A stretch of 64,000 nucleotides of DNA from Yokenella regensburgei ATCC 49455 (GTDB lineage Bacteria; Pseudomonadota; Gammaproteobacteria; Enterobacterales; Enterobacteriaceae). A program made the translations under genes and the position numbers. The DNA lies in the NCBI RefSeq assembly GCF_000735455.1, contig NZ_JMPS01000069.1:183008-247007 (forward strand), in the 5' to 3' direction. Within the stretch, counting starts at the first letter, position 1, and each line of letters opens with the position of its first letter. The notes below the pieces were generated by a model. That model was given only the letters and a program-made list of their open reading frames with translations. It was not told the DNA's origin and made no database searches. This document shows positions 1 through 10,539 of this stretch, piece after piece.

Positions 1-276
1 GAAACCAGTGAATTTATGGCCTGGCTGCGCGCCCAGAGCGCCAGCGAGACCATTCGTGAGTACCGTAGTCAGGCTGATATTGTCCGCGAAGAGCTGACTG
101 CAAAAGCGCTGAACGCGCTGGAGCAGGGCGGCGATCCGCAGGAGATTATGCAGGATCTGGCGCGTAAACTGACGAACCGTCTGATCCACGCCCCGACGAA
201 ATCACTTCAGCAGGCCGCCCGCGATGGCGATGACGAACGCCTGCATATTCTGCGCAACAGCCTCGGGCTGGAATAG
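1..276 (+). CDS. hemA: Glutamyl-tRNA reductase, C-terminal 91 residues (partial)
   Basis: The frame is open from base 1 to the TAG at 274-276, and the gene starts outside the window. The visible part is the C-terminal dimerisation helix region of HemA, containing [19 protein letters not shown] and ending SLGLE as in enterobacteria. HemA reduces glutamyl-tRNA to glutamate-1-semialdehyde, the first committed step of tetrapyrrole synthesis by the C5 route. prfA follows after 39 bases, the usual hemA-prfA-prmC arrangement. The catalytic domain is not in view, so its integrity cannot be judged. Confidence 0.95.
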   Translation, partial: ETSEFMAWLRAQSASETIREYRSQADIVREELTAKALNALEQGGDPQEIMQDLARKLTNRLIHAPTKSLQQAARDGDDERLHILRNSLGLE

Positions 277-315
277 CGCGCCTCACTCTTATTATTACAA
301 GGTGCATTTACGCCT

Positions 316-1398
316 ATGAAGCCTTCTATCGTTGCTAAACTGGAAGCTCTGCATGAGCGCCATGAAGAAGTTCAGGCGCTGCTCGGCGATGCGGGAACTA
401 TCGCTGACCAGGAGCGTTTCCGGGCGCTGTCGCGTGAATACGCGCAGCTCAGCGATGTTTCACGTTGCTTTACTGACTGGCGTCAGATTCAGGATGATAT
501 CGAAACCGCGCAGATGATGCTCGACGATCCAGAAATGCGCGAAATGGCGCAGGAAGAGCTGCGCGAAGCCAAAGAGAAAAGCGAAGCGCTTGAACAACAG
601 CTGCAGGTTCTGCTGTTGCCAAAAGATCCCGACGACGAGCGTAACGCTTATCTTGAAGTGCGTGCCGGTACCGGCGGTGATGAAGCGGCGCTGTTTGCCG
701 GCGATCTGTTCCGCATGTACTCCCGTTACGCTGAAGCGCGCCGCTGGCGCGTCGAGCTGATGAGCGCCAGCGAAGGCGAGCACGGCGGTTATAAAGAAGT
801 GATCGCCAAAATCAGCGGCGACGGCGTTTATGGCCGACTCAAATTTGAATCCGGCGGTCACCGCGTGCAGCGCGTTCCGGCCACCGAATCGCAAGGGCGT
901 ATTCACACGTCGGCCTGTACCGTTGCGGTCATGCCAGAGCTGCCGGAAGCAGAACTGCCGGACATTAACCCGTCCGAGCTGCGCATCGATACCTTCCGCT
1001 CCTCCGGGGCGGGGGGACAGCACGTTAACACCACCGATTCCGCTATCCGTATTACCCACCTACCGACAGGTATCGTGGTGGAGTGTCAGGACGAACGTTC
1101 TCAGCATAAAAACAAGGCTAAAGCGTTGTCGGTGCTGGGTTCACGTATTCGCGCTGCTGAAATTGCTAAACGCCAGCAGGCCGAAGCCTCCGAACGTCGC
1201 AACCTGCTGGGCAGCGGCGATCGCAGCGATCGTAACCGCACCTATAACTTCCCGCAGGGCCGCGTGACCGACCACCGTATCAACCTGACCCTGTACCGTC
1301 TGGATGAAACCATGGAAGGCAAGCTCGATATGCTGATTGAACCTATCGTGCAGGAATACCAGGCCGACCAGCTGGCGGCGCTGTCTGAGCAGGAATGA
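316..1398 (+). CDS. prfA: Peptide chain release factor 1
   Basis: 360 residues, the standard RF1 length. RF1 ends translation at UAA and UAG codons. The stop-codon recognition tripeptide PAT is at residues 188-190, and the GGQ motif that triggers peptidyl-tRNA hydrolysis is at 233-235 within [11 protein letters not shown] rather than SPF separates RF1 from RF2. The stop codon overlaps the start of prmC, whose product methylates the GGQ glutamine, so enzyme and substrate are translationally coupled. The gene appears intact. Confidence 0.98.
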   Translation: MKPSIVAKLEALHERHEEVQALLGDAGTIADQERFRALSREYAQLSDVSRCFTDWRQIQDDIETAQMMLDDPEMREMAQEELREAKEKSEALEQQLQVLLLPKDPDDERNAYLEVRAGTGGDEAALFAGDLFRMYSRYAEARRWRVELMSASEGEHGGYKEVIAKISGDGVYGRLKFESGGHRVQRVPATESQGRIHTSACTVAVMPELPEAELPDINPSELRIDTFRSSGAGGQHVNTTDSAIRITHLPTGIVVECQDERSQHKNKAKALSVLGSRIRAAEIAKRQQAEASERRNLLGSGDRSDRNRTYNFPQGRVTDHRINLTLYRLDETMEGKLDMLIEPIVQEYQADQLAALSEQE

Positions 1399-2228
1399 TG
1401 ACGTTTCAACAGTGGCTGACGCAGGCGATAGTGCGTCTTGGTGAGAGTGAAAGCCCCCGGCGTGATGCTGAGATCCTGCTGGGACACGTGACCGGCAGGG
1501 CGCGTACCTATATTCTCGCTTTCGACGAAACCGAACTCAGCGCCGACGAACTCGCGGCGCTTGAGGTGCTGCTGGCGCGCCGGGAACGTGGTGAACCGGT
1601 GGCGCATCTGACCGGCGAACGTGAATTCTGGTCGCTGCCGCTTGCCGTTTCTGCCGCAACGCTCATCCCGCGCCCGGATACCGAATGCCTGGTCGAGCAG
1701 GCGCTGGCGCGACTGCCCGCGGAGCCCTGTCAGATCCTCGATCTGGGGACCGGCACCGGTGCTATTGCGCTGGCGCTGGCAAGCGAACGCCCGGATTGCC
1801 AGGTGACCGCCGTGGACGTCATTCCTGAAGCGGTAGAACTGGCCCGGCGTAACGCCACCCGCCTTGCCATTGGCAACGTGACGGTTGTGCAAAGCCACTG
1901 GTTCAGCGCGCTGGCCGACCAACGCTTTGCGGTGATTGTCAGTAACCCTCCCTATATTGATGAGCAGGATGAACATCTGGCGCAGGGTGACGTTCGCTTC
2001 GAGCCGCTGAGCGCGCTGGTGGCGGCGCAGCATGGGCTTGCCGACCTGGCGCAGATTATCCGTGAAGGACGCGATCACCTGCTGGCAGACGGCGTCATGT
2101 TGCTGGAGCACGGCTGGAAGCAAGGGGCGCAGGTGCGTGAACTGTTCCTCGCCTGTGGCTACACGCAGGTGGAGACCTGCCGTGATTACGGCGGCAACGA
2201 GCGGATTACGCTTGGAGTTAAGTCATGA
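1395..2228 (+). CDS. prmC: Release factor glutamine N5-methyltransferase
   Basis: 277 residues, as in E. coli. PrmC uses S-adenosylmethionine to methylate the glutamine of the GGQ motif in RF1 and RF2. The class I methyltransferase fold shows the SAM-binding motif [11 protein letters not shown] near residues 116-126 and the catalytic NPPY at 184-187. Two adjacent ATG codons (1395 and 1398) could serve as start. Both overlap the prfA stop region, giving 277 or 276 residues. Its 3' end overlaps sirB2 by four bases (ATGA). Confidence 0.97.
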   Translation: MMTFQQWLTQAIVRLGESESPRRDAEILLGHVTGRARTYILAFDETELSADELAALEVLLARRERGEPVAHLTGEREFWSLPLAVSAATLIPRPDTECLVEQALARLPAEPCQILDLGTGTGAIALALASERPDCQVTAVDVIPEAVELARRNATRLAIGNVTVVQSHWFSALADQRFAVIVSNPPYIDEQDEHLAQGDVRFEPLSALVAAQHGLADLAQIIREGRDHLLADGVMLLEHGWKQGAQVRELFLACGYTQVETCRDYGGNERITLGVKS

Positions 2229-2617
2229 CGATGTTCACCAGCGTGCTGGCGCTGCATGTCATTGCGGCCGGGCTATCCGTGAGTTTGTTTGCGCTGCGCT
2301 ACTGGTGGACATACCAACGCAGCCCGATGCTTGCGGCGCGCTGGGTGAAGGTGGTGCCGCACGGTGTCGATACCGTGCTGTTTCTCAGCGGCGCCGCGCT
2401 TATTGCGATAACGCACTATCTGCCTTTCACCGGGCAGGACGCATGGCTGACTGAAAAGCTGTTTGGCGTTATCATTTACATCGTTCTGGGTTTTATTGCG
2501 CTGGGCCGTCGGTTCCGGCGCAGCCAGCAGGTCGGGTTTATTGCCTTCCTGCTGGGGCTGGTGGTGCTGTTCATCATCATTAAACTCGCCATCACTAAAA
2601 TACCGTTACTGGGGTAG
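2225..2617 (+). CDS. sirB2: SirB2/YchQ family inner-membrane protein
   Basis: 130 residues, strongly hydrophobic, with about four predicted membrane segments (around residues 5-25, 43-63, 75-93 and 102-122). It matches the SirB family, named in Salmonella from a screen for regulators of invasion genes; its biochemical role is not known. It starts inside the prmC stop codon and is followed by sirB1 after two bases, so it is co-transcribed and probably translationally coupled. Identification rests on sequence pattern plus the conserved hemA-prfA-prmC-sirB2-sirB1-kdsA order. Confidence 0.9.
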   Translation: MTMFTSVLALHVIAAGLSVSLFALRYWWTYQRSPMLAARWVKVVPHGVDTVLFLSGAALIAITHYLPFTGQDAWLTEKLFGVIIYIVLGFIALGRRFRRSQQVGFIAFLLGLVVLFIIIKLAITKIPLLG

Positions 2618-2619
2618 GT

Positions 2620-3429
2620 ATGAGGTCATTAGCCGATTTCGAATTTAACAACGCGCCCTTATGCGATGGAATGATCCTCATTTCTGAACTGATCCGCGAC
2701 GACTTTCCGTCGCAGCAGGTGCACCGCGAGCTGGAGAAACTGGTCAGTCTGGCTCATGAAGAGATAAGTCTTGCCTGGCCGCAGGGGCGGCAGATGGAAA
2801 GGCTGCTGGAGCTGTTTTACGGCGAATGGGGATTCAGTGATTCCCGCGGCGTGTATAAACTCTCCGATGCCTTGTGGCTGGATAAAGTATTGAAGAATCG
2901 TCAGGGCAGCGCGGTGTCGCTGGGGGCGATTTTCCTGTGGGTGGCGCAGCGTTTGTCGCTGCCGGTTTCGCCGGTGATTTTCCCGACGCAGCTCATCCTG
3001 CGCGCGGATACCGATCCGGAGGAGATGTGGCTCATCAACCCGTTTAACGGCGAAACGCTGAACGAGCACACCCTGGAAGTCTGGTTAAAAGGCAACGTCA
3101 GCCCGGTGGCTGAGTTGTACGATGAAGATTTAGACGAAGCGGATAACGCGGAAATCGTGCGTAAACTGCTCGATACGCTGAAATCCGCGCTGATGGAAGA
3201 GCGGCAGATGGAGCTGGCCCTGCGCGCCAGTGAAGCGCTGCTGCAGTTTAATCCGGAAGACCCGTATGAAATTCGCGATCGCGGGCTTATCTACGCCCAG
3301 CTCGAGTGCGAGCACGTGGCGCTGATGGATTTAAACTACTTCGTCGAGCAGTGCCCGGAAGATCCGATTAGCGAGATGATCCGCGCCCAGATTAATACGA
3401 TTTCACATAAGCAAATTACTTTGCATTAA
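2620..3429 (+). CDS. sirB1: SirB1 family protein (transglutaminase-like fold plus TPR region)
   Basis: 269 residues, the size of E. coli YchA/SirB1. The first half matches the transglutaminase-like SirB1_N domain (residues about 30-185). The second half is helical and TPR-like, with ALLQFNPEDPYEIRDRGLIY a recognisable tetratricopeptide unit. The precise function is not established. It is the penultimate gene of the hemA-to-kdsA cluster and ends 19 bases before kdsA. Confidence 0.9.
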   Translation: MRSLADFEFNNAPLCDGMILISELIRDDFPSQQVHRELEKLVSLAHEEISLAWPQGRQMERLLELFYGEWGFSDSRGVYKLSDALWLDKVLKNRQGSAVSLGAIFLWVAQRLSLPVSPVIFPTQLILRADTDPEEMWLINPFNGETLNEHTLEVWLKGNVSPVAELYDEDLDEADNAEIVRKLLDTLKSALMEERQMELALRASEALLQFNPEDPYEIRDRGLIYAQLECEHVALMDLNYFVEQCPEDPISEMIRAQINTISHKQITLH

Positions 3430-3439
3430 ACCCTGATAA

Positions 3440-4303
<864 letters not shown>

Positions 4304-4309
4304 GAAAGC

Positions 4310-4338
4310 AAAACGGCAACCTCAGGTTGCCGTTTTTT
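4310..4338. terminator. Bidirectional terminator between kdsA and chaA
   Basis: Inverted repeat CGGCAACC / GGTTGCCG flanked by A-run on the left and T-run on the right, placed between two convergent stop codons. It can end transcription from either side. Confidence 0.9.
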
Positions 4339-4355
4339 TATGTCCACACCTGTTA

Positions 4356-5456
4356 TCAGGCAAAAATGGTCATCAGGTAGGCCACAAACAGCGCCAGGTG
4401 CGCCGCACCGTTCAGCACATTGGTTCGTCCGGTTGAGAACGATATGTGGCACAGCACGAGCGAAGCTACCATCACAATCATCTCCGGTGCCCCAAGACCG
4501 AACTGCAGATCATTCCCCGTCGCCCAGGCAATCAGCGTTACCACCGGAACCGTCAGCGAGATAGTGGCCAGCACCGAGCCAAAGAACAGGTTCATGGCGC
4601 GCTGTACCTGATTGCTGAGCACCGCTTTCAGGGCACCGAGGCCTTCCGGAGAAAGGATAAGCAATGCGACCAGGAAACCGGTGAAGGCGATCGGCGCATT
4701 CATGGTGGTCAGCAGGGCTTCCAGCGGGTTGGCGTTCATCTTGGTGACGGCAATAACCGCAATCAGATGGATGACCAGCCAAATCGCGTGCCACAGGTTG
4801 CTGTGCGCGGATGGCTTACCGTGGTGCGGGTCATCGTCGTCGCTGTCATCTTCGTGCTCATAGACAAACAGACTCTGGTGAGTACGGGTCTGAATCAGCA
4901 GAAATACGCCGTACATAGCGGCGGAAATAAGTGCAACCAGCAGCGCCTGACCGACGGTAAAATTGCCGCCTGGCAGCGCCATCGGGAATATCAGAACAAT
5001 AATGGCCAGCGGGAAAAGTGCAATAAGATACTGTTTAATCCCAAACAGATTCATATATTGCGTGGCAAATTTACGCCCGCCGAGCAGTAATGAGAAACCG
5101 ACCAGACCGCCGGTGACAATCATAATGATGGAATAGAGCGTATCGCGCATCAGGGTTGGCGCGGCATCGCCCGTGGCCATTAAGGCGGAAATCAGGCTGA
5201 CTTCCAGAATCACCACTGAAAGACTTAAAATCAGCGAGCCGTAGGGTTCGCCAAGACGGTGTGCCAGTACGTCGGCATGACGTACCACGCTAAATGCGCT
5301 GGCTAATATCCCGACCAGCGCCAGCAGGTTTATTCCAACAATCGCCGGCAGTGACTGCGCACTTCCCCAGAAGAGCAGTACGGCCAGCGCCAGGACCGGG
5401 AAAATAAGCGACGTCTCCTTGTGGCGGGTTTTTACCGCCTCATGTGCATGGGTCAT
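4356..5456 (-). CDS. chaA: Sodium-potassium/proton antiporter ChaA
   Basis: An ATG at 5456 preceded by GGAG gives 366 residues, exactly the E. coli length; the open frame runs further upstream but that part has no family match. ChaA is a Ca2+/H+ family (CaCA) antiporter that exports Na+ and K+ at alkaline pH. About eleven membrane helices are visible. The acidic motifs GEPYGSLILSLSVVILEVSL and LLILSPEGLGALKA carry the conserved glutamates of the family. The cytoplasmic loop has an acidic-histidine stretch (HEDDSDDDDPHHGK). The partner gene chaB is not intact here. Confidence 0.97.
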   Translation of the reverse strand: MTHAHEAVKTRHKETSLIFPVLALAVLLFWGSAQSLPAIVGINLLALVGILASAFSVVRHADVLAHRLGEPYGSLILSLSVVILEVSLISALMATGDAAPTLMRDTLYSIIMIVTGGLVGFSLLLGGRKFATQYMNLFGIKQYLIALFPLAIIVLIFPMALPGGNFTVGQALLVALISAAMYGVFLLIQTRTHQSLFVYEHEDDSDDDDPHHGKPSAHSNLWHAIWLVIHLIAVIAVTKMNANPLEALLTTMNAPIAFTGFLVALLILSPEGLGALKAVLSNQVQRAMNLFFGSVLATISLTVPVVTLIAWATGNDLQFGLGAPEMIVMVASLVLCHISFSTGRTNVLNGAAHLALFVAYLMTIFA

Positions 5457-5787
5457 GAACCATCTCCGTGTAAGCAGGTGTTTTGCAATTAATCTAATTA
5501 TAGATGACGTAAGTCGATAAAATAACAGACTTTCTTCTATTAATATTCTTGTTTTACTCAAATTTACCCATATCAACGTGGAACGTTGAGTATGCAGCAT
5601 AAGTGCACATTAAGATAAAATTTGTTATATATAACATTGTGTTAGTAAATTCTTAGTCGCATTTATCCTCCTGTTTTTAAGCAAAAATACAGACACTTAT
5701 TTTTGCTTTTCTTGCCTTGCCAGAGTGTCAGCAATTGCATATCTTCAATATAAGCTGGATAATATTTCAGCAATATAAAAACGCCGA

Positions 5788-5852
<65 letters not shown>

Positions 5853-5902
5853 AAAAAGCGTTTAGCAAGGGAAGGCGATAACAAGTGGTCGCAGGGAAGT
5901 AA
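5853..5902 (+). pseudogene. chaB: Possible 3' remnant of chaB
   Basis: Read in the frame of the upstream ATG at 5841, this stretch gives KKRLAREGDNKWSQGSK. It resembles the C-terminus of ChaB (a short ~76-residue protein ending around AKGDDDKWHKKS in E. coli, recalled from memory). The rest of chaB is absent and its place is taken by the ERIC element. The position between chaA and chaC is exactly where chaB belongs. The match is short, so this is a suggestion rather than a firm call. Confidence 0.35.
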
Positions 5903-5921
5903 GCAGTGGCGGAGGTATAAA

Positions 5922-6602
5922 GTGTTAACGCGTGATTTCTTAATGAAAGCCGACTGTAAGACGGCTTTCGGCGCTATTGAGGAATCGCTACTCTGGTCGC
6001 CTGAACAACGTGCTGCCTCGCTGGCTGCCACGCTTGCCTGTCGTCCAGATGATGGCCCTGTATGGATATTTGGTTACGGTTCACTGATGTGGAACCCGGC
6101 GCTCGATTATACACAATCCTGCACCGGCTCCCTGGTGGGCTGGCACCGTGCATTTTGCTTACGCCTGACGGCAGGACGGGGAACCGCCTGTCAGCCGGGA
6201 CGTATGCTGGCGCTGAAAGAAGGGGGACGCACCACCGGTGTGGCTTATCGCCTGCGTGATAAAACGCTGGAAGAGGAGCTGACGCTGCTGTGGAAGCGAG
6301 AGATGATAACCGGCTGCTATTTACCGAGCTGGTGCAAACTGGCGCTGGATGATGGGCGAACCGTCAACGCGCTGGTGTTTATCATGGATCCGCGTCACCC
6401 GCTGTTCGAATCGGACACCAGTGTTCAGGTCATTGCGCCGCTGATAGCCAGCGCGAGCGGCCCGCTGGGGAGCAACGCGCAGTATCTGTTCTCACTCGAG
6501 AAGGAACTGCGTAAACTCGGGATGGTAGATGACTGCCTCGATGAGCTGGTGCTTCGGGTGCGCAATCTGCTCGGTGGTGAAACGCTATCGGGCGTTGCAT
6601 GA
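5922..6602 (+). CDS. chaC: Glutathione-specific gamma-glutamylcyclotransferase
   Basis: A GTG start at 5922 is chosen because GGAGG (5911-5915) sits six bases upstream and the product then begins VLTRDFLMKADCKT like E. coli ChaC. This gives 226 residues. The frame continues upstream to an ATG at 5841, but that part is repeat and chaB debris. ChaC cleaves glutathione to 5-oxoproline and Cys-Gly. The substrate-binding motif FGYGSLMWNP and the catalytic glutamate region (WKREMITGCYLP) are present. chaC may have lost a promoter or leader along with chaB. Confidence 0.92.
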   Translation: MLTRDFLMKADCKTAFGAIEESLLWSPEQRAASLAATLACRPDDGPVWIFGYGSLMWNPALDYTQSCTGSLVGWHRAFCLRLTAGRGTACQPGRMLALKEGGRTTGVAYRLRDKTLEEELTLLWKREMITGCYLPSWCKLALDDGRTVNALVFIMDPRHPLFESDTSVQVIAPLIASASGPLGSNAQYLFSLEKELRKLGMVDDCLDELVLRVRNLLGGETLSGVA

Positions 6603-6606
6603 TGAT

Positions 6607-6634
6607 AAAAAGGCGGGTGACCCCGCCTTTTTTT
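6607..6634. terminator. Bidirectional terminator between chaC and the chemoreceptor gene
   Basis: AGGCGGG / CCCGCCT hairpin with A-run on the left and T7 on the right, between convergent stop codons. Confidence 0.9.
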
Positions 6635-6639
6635 ATGCC

Positions 6640-8427
6640 TTAAATCCTGAAGTGGCTGGCGGTGGCGGCCAGGTCTCCCGCTTGCCCCTGCAGGGCACTG
6701 GCGGCGGCCGCCGATTCGACCACCAGTTCGGCGTTCTGCTGAACCATCCGGTCGAGGTGAATGACCGCGTGGTTAATCTCCTGGATCCCTTTCATCTGTT
6801 CGCTGCTGGCGATGCTGATCTCACGCATGATGCCGGAAACCGAGCCGATGCTGGCCACAATCTCCTGCATGTTGTCTCCCGCCAGGCGCACGTAGCGTGA
6901 ACCGGTGGCTACGCTGTTGGTGGTGGAATCAATCAGCGCTTTAATCTCTTTCGCTGCCTGGGCGCTGCGGCTCGCCAGGTTACGCACTTCACCGGCTACT
7001 ACGGCAAACCCACGACCCTGCTCACCGGCTCGCGCAGCCTCTACCGAGGCGTTCAGCGCCAGAATATTGGTCTGGAAGGCGATACCGTCGATGACGCTGG
7101 TGATATCGCTGATTTTTGCCGACGCGGTTTCGATATCCTGCATGGTAGTGATGGCCTGATTCACCACGTCACCGCCGCGGGAAGCCACCTGAGTGGCCCT
7201 GTCCGCCTGGTGGCTGGCTTCTGCGGCGGATTCAGTCGACTGTGAAACGGAAGCGGTTATCTCTTCCACCGCGCTTGCGGTTTCACGCAGGCTGGAGGCG
7301 GCCTGTTCGGTGCGCCCGGACAGGTCACGGTTACCGGCGGCAATCTCCTGAGAGGCGGTCTGTACGGATGACGTCGCGTCGCGCAGCTGCAGCATGACCT
7401 TCGCCAGCTTATCGCTGAAGGCGTTAAACGCCTGCGCTATCTGCATCACCTCATCGCGGCCGGTTTCCGGCAGACGCTGTGAGAGATCGTTGGTGCCGTT
7501 ACCGATAGCCAGCATCGCATCGCGAATGGTCATCAGACGCTTCAGCATGGTGGAAACCACCACGTGAACCACCGCGCCGCTCAGCAGCACGAGAATAACC
7601 AGGCTAATCGCGGAGGCTTTCAGCAGGGCGTTCATTCCGGCGCCGGCTTCTGCGCTGTCGAGGGCGACAACCAGCAGCCAGTGGGTTCCTTTAACGGGTG
7701 CCGCAAGCAGATGTTTTTCCACGCCGTTAAGCTCACCGCTGACAATCTGATGCCGGGCGAGGGTATTGAACTCTACGCCTTTAAGCGCTTCTTTAAACGA
7801 CTTTAGCGTCAGATTCGGGTCGTTTCCGGCAATGACTGTACCGTCGCTGTCGAGCAGCAGGCCGCTGCTGGCGGGCGTCGGATGGATACCGCGCACGTTG
7901 GCAATCACGCTGTCCATGGTGACGTCACCGGCGACCACGGCTTTCAGCTGACCGTTCTCTTTGACCGGGATGGCGAAGGTGACCACCAGTTTCCCGGTGC
8001 CGGAGTCCAGGTAAGGGGCGGTGACCACCGGGCCATCGGCGCTGACAGCCTGCTGATACCACGGACGGGCCGTCGGGTCGTAATCGGCAGGAACACCGGC
8101 GGCATCGGAGAACTTCGCGGTTTTATTGGCATAGCCAACGTAAACATCGCTGAAGCCACCGGCGCGGGCCATCTGCAAAAATTCAGGGACGGGATCGCTC
8201 ATCGTCAGGACGACGTTATCCAGAGAGGCAATCATGGTGGTTTTACTGCTGATCCAGTCGGCAATCGCCTGGCCGTGGCTGGAAAGGGTGCTGGTCAATA
8301 CGTCCTGCTGCGACTGCAGATTATCCTGGCGTGTGACCTGATAGTTAACAACGGTATTCAGCAGCAGGGCGATGGCGAGACATGCCGATGCTGCGGTAAT
8401 AATGCGCGTGCGTATGGAGCTGAACAT
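6640..8427 (-). CDS. Methyl-accepting chemotaxis protein with dCache sensor
   Basis: 595 residues. Membrane segments lie at about 8-30 and 270-292 and bracket a periplasmic double-Cache domain with the RPWYQQAV motif at 121-128, typical of dCache_1 ligand pockets that often bind amino acids or small organic molecules. A HAMP domain (about 293-345) and the long MCP signalling hairpin follow; the tip has [20 protein letters not shown]. The C-terminus ends SHFRI, lacking the NWETF pentapeptide that tethers CheR/CheB to Tar and Tsr. The gene sits between chaC and ychN, where E. coli has none. A sigma-28 type promoter precedes it. The ligand cannot be told from sequence. Confidence 0.93.
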   Translation of the reverse strand: MFSSIRTRIITAASACLAIALLLNTVVNYQVTRQDNLQSQQDVLTSTLSSHGQAIADWISSKTTMIASLDNVVLTMSDPVPEFLQMARAGGFSDVYVGYANKTAKFSDAAGVPADYDPTARPWYQQAVSADGPVVTAPYLDSGTGKLVVTFAIPVKENGQLKAVVAGDVTMDSVIANVRGIHPTPASSGLLLDSDGTVIAGNDPNLTLKSFKEALKGVEFNTLARHQIVSGELNGVEKHLLAAPVKGTHWLLVVALDSAEAGAGMNALLKASAISLVILVLLSGAVVHVVVSTMLKRLMTIRDAMLAIGNGTNDLSQRLPETGRDEVMQIAQAFNAFSDKLAKVMLQLRDATSSVQTASQEIAAGNRDLSGRTEQAASSLRETASAVEEITASVSQSTESAAEASHQADRATQVASRGGDVVNQAITTMQDIETASAKISDITSVIDGIAFQTNILALNASVEAARAGEQGRGFAVVAGEVRNLASRSAQAAKEIKALIDSTTNSVATGSRYVRLAGDNMQEIVASIGSVSGIMREISIASSEQMKGIQEINHAVIHLDRMVQQNAELVVESAAAASALQGQAGDLAATASHFRI

Positions 8428-8459
8428 GATGGTTTACCTGCTGGGTTGTCTGACTATGC

Positions 8460-8486
8460 GTATCGGCAACCCAGGGGGTAAACTTA
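8460..8486 (-). promoter_or_regulatory. Sigma-28 (FliA) type promoter for the chemoreceptor
   Basis: On the minus strand the sequence reads TAAG, 15 bases, GCCGATAC. The enterobacterial sigma-28 consensus is TAAA-N15-GCCGATAA, so 10 of 12 positions match with exact spacing. Transcription would begin about 25 bases before the chemoreceptor ATG at 8427, placing it in the late flagellar regulon. Confidence 0.75.
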
Positions 8487-8558
8487 AGACTGTAACCGCG
8501 TCCATTAGAAAAAATAGTTTAAGCAGTGCTTAATCTTTAACGGACTAATACTCTAGTA

Positions 8559-8909
8559 CTAAAACGTTAGTACCTTATCGGCGACCAGCGTCCACTGCGC
8601 CAGTTCAACCAGCGTACCAATTTCAACGCCATCAATCAGCGGTAGCGGGGTAACGCCACGCCCGTCGGCGCAGGTTTTACACAGTTTCACCGGAACATTC
8701 TGCGCGGTGAGGATCTCCAGCATCTGTTGAATGTTGTAGCCTTCAGCAGGTTTTTGCCCGCGGATCCCGGCGGTGACGGCGTCAGACATCAAAAACACCT
8801 TCAGCTCAATCTCCTGCTGCTCGCGCATGGCGATGGCGAGACGCAGGCTGTTGAACAGCGATTCACTGCCATAGGCAGCACCGTTAGCGATAAGAACAAT
8901 ACTTTGCAT
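8559..8909 (-). CDS. ychN: DsrE/DsrF family protein YchN
   Basis: 116 residues, one fewer than E. coli YchN. It belongs to the DsrE/TusD-like sulfur-relay superfamily. The E. coli protein forms a homohexamer but has no settled function. Cysteines are present in LCKTCADGRG near residues 78-87, the usual position for the family's reactive cysteine. AAGGAG precedes the ATG. It is transcribed divergently from ychO and lies head-to-tail behind no obvious partner gene. Confidence 0.93.
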   Translation of the reverse strand: MQSIVLIANGAAYGSESLFNSLRLAIAMREQQEIELKVFLMSDAVTAGIRGQKPAEGYNIQQMLEILTAQNVPVKLCKTCADGRGVTPLPLIDGVEIGTLVELAQWTLVADKVLTF

Positions 8910-9126
8910 GAGAACTCCTTGGTTGAACGCTTATGCTAGCGCGCGTGGAGGCGGGTTCCAACCGCTGATTGTGTGACTGGTGATGGATTACCCGACATCA
9001 ATGGGCGCTGCGCTTTGGATTAATCCTGGAGTTTTACTTTGGGCTGAAATTTGATGTTCATCACGTTAAAATAGAGACTTAGCCTTTTTGACTTTGACTA
9101 ACCGGCGTGCGACGCCAGCAGGTGTA

Positions 9127-10539
9127 ATGCTGTTTTTATCCCGTCAGACTTCCGTTTTCGCGTTACTCTGGTTCTTTACCGGAGGTGCCTTCAGCGCCCA
9201 GTCCTCCTTTATTCAGCAGGCAGAAAATCCCTTCGATAATCATCAGGACGGTTTACCCGATCTTGGTATTACTCCGCCAGGCCATGATGGCGAGAAACAC
9301 CTGGCGGAAATGGCAAAAGCCTTTGGCGAGGCCAGCATGAAGGATAATGGCCTTGATACCGGCGAGCAGGCCAAAGCGTTTGCGCTGGGGCAACTGCGTG
9401 ACAAGGTGAACGGCGAGGTGAGCCAGCAGCTGGAAACGCTGCTGTCGCCGTGGGGTAATGCCACCATCGATCTCAAAGTGGATGATAGCGGTCAGTTTAC
9501 CGGGAGCCGGGGGAGCTGGTTTTTACCGCTGGAGGATAATAATCGCTACCTCACCTGGAGTCAGTTGGGCGTCACTCAGCAGAAAGAGGGGCTGGTCAGC
9601 AGCGCGGGAGTCGGTCAGCGCTGGCTGGCAGGACAGTGGCTGCTGGGGTACAACACCTTCTACGACAACTTGCTGGATGAAAACCTGGCGCGCGGTGGCT
9701 TTGGCGCCGAGGCGTGGGGCGAATATCTGCGGCTTTCCGCCAACTATTATCAGCCGTTCACCAGCTGGGAAACGCACAATGATACCCAGCAGCAGCGCAT
9801 GGCGCGGGGTTATGATCTCACCGCGCAGGCGCGTTTGCCTTTCTATCAATATCTCAATACCAGCGTTAGCCTGGAACAATACTTTGGCGACAGCGTCGAA
9901 CTGTTCCACAGCGGTACCGGCTATCACAACCCGGTGGCGGTCTCGCTTGGTCTGAACTATACCCCGGTGCCGCTGGTAACCTTCAGCGCCCTGCACAAGC
10001 AGGGTGAGAGCGGGGTCAGCCAGAATAACCTCGGTATGAAGCTGAACTACCGCTTTGGCGTACCGCTGAAAAAACAGCTGCAAAGCAGCGAAGTGGCAAC
10101 GGCGCGATCGTTACGCGGCAGCCGTTATGACAGCCCGGACAGACAAAACCTGCCGGTGCTGGAGTATCGTCAGCGGAAAACGCTGTCGGTATTTCTTGCT
10201 ACGCCGCCGTGGGATTTGGCGCCGGGAGAAACGGTACAGTTGAAGCTTCAGGTGCGCAGCCTGCACGGTATTCGTGCGCTGCACTGGCAGGGTGATACCC
10301 AGGCGCTGAGCCTGACGCCGCCGGTAGACCCGCGAAGCGAGGACGGCTGGAGCATTATTCTACCCGCGTGGGATAGCCACGAAGGCGCGGTGAACCGCTG
10401 GCATCTGTCGGTGGTGGTAGAAGATAACAAAGGTCAGCGCGTCTCTTCCAATGAGACAACGCTGTCGCTGACCGAACCGCTGGTGACCTTTTCCACGCCG
10501 GAGCTGACGTCCGGGTGGTCATCGCAGCCGGGTGAGTAG
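9127..10539 (+). CDS. ychO: Inverse autotransporter (intimin/invasin-type) beta-barrel protein
   Basis: The ATG at 9127 with AGGTG upstream gives 470 residues and a normal signal peptide (MLFLSRQTSVFALLWFFTGG, cut near residue 23). The frame extends to a TTG at 9088 but without a ribosome site. The body is the intimin/invasin beta-barrel: LGQLRDKVNGEVSQQ, WGNATIDLKVD, then GYNTFYDN and GAEAWGEYLRLSANYY. After the barrel comes only one Ig-like module of about 130 residues, so there is no long adhesive passenger. E. coli YchO (YchP) has the same build. Roles in adhesion or biofilm have been proposed. Confidence 0.93.
   Translation: MLFLSRQTSVFALLWFFTGGAFSAQSSFIQQAENPFDNHQDGLPDLGITPPGHDGEKHLAEMAKAFGEASMKDNGLDTGEQAKAFALGQLRDKVNGEVSQQLETLLSPWGNATIDLKVDDSGQFTGSRGSWFLPLEDNNRYLTWSQLGVTQQKEGLVSSAGVGQRWLAGQWLLGYNTFYDNLLDENLARGGFGAEAWGEYLRLSANYYQPFTSWETHNDTQQQRMARGYDLTAQARLPFYQYLNTSVSLEQYFGDSVELFHSGTGYHNPVAVSLGLNYTPVPLVTFSALHKQGESGVSQNNLGMKLNYRFGVPLKKQLQSSEVATARSLRGSRYDSPDRQNLPVLEYRQRKTLSVFLATPPWDLAPGETVQLKLQVRSLHGIRALHWQGDTQALSLTPPVDPRSEDGWSIILPAWDSHEGAVNRWHLSVVVEDNKGQRVSSNETTLSLTEPLVTFSTPELTSGWSSQPGE

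Noticed and set aside
4304..4355. Search for Ldr/rdl toxin-antitoxin repeats between kdsA and chaA, where K-12 has them
   Set aside because: The gap is only 52 bases and is filled by a terminator.
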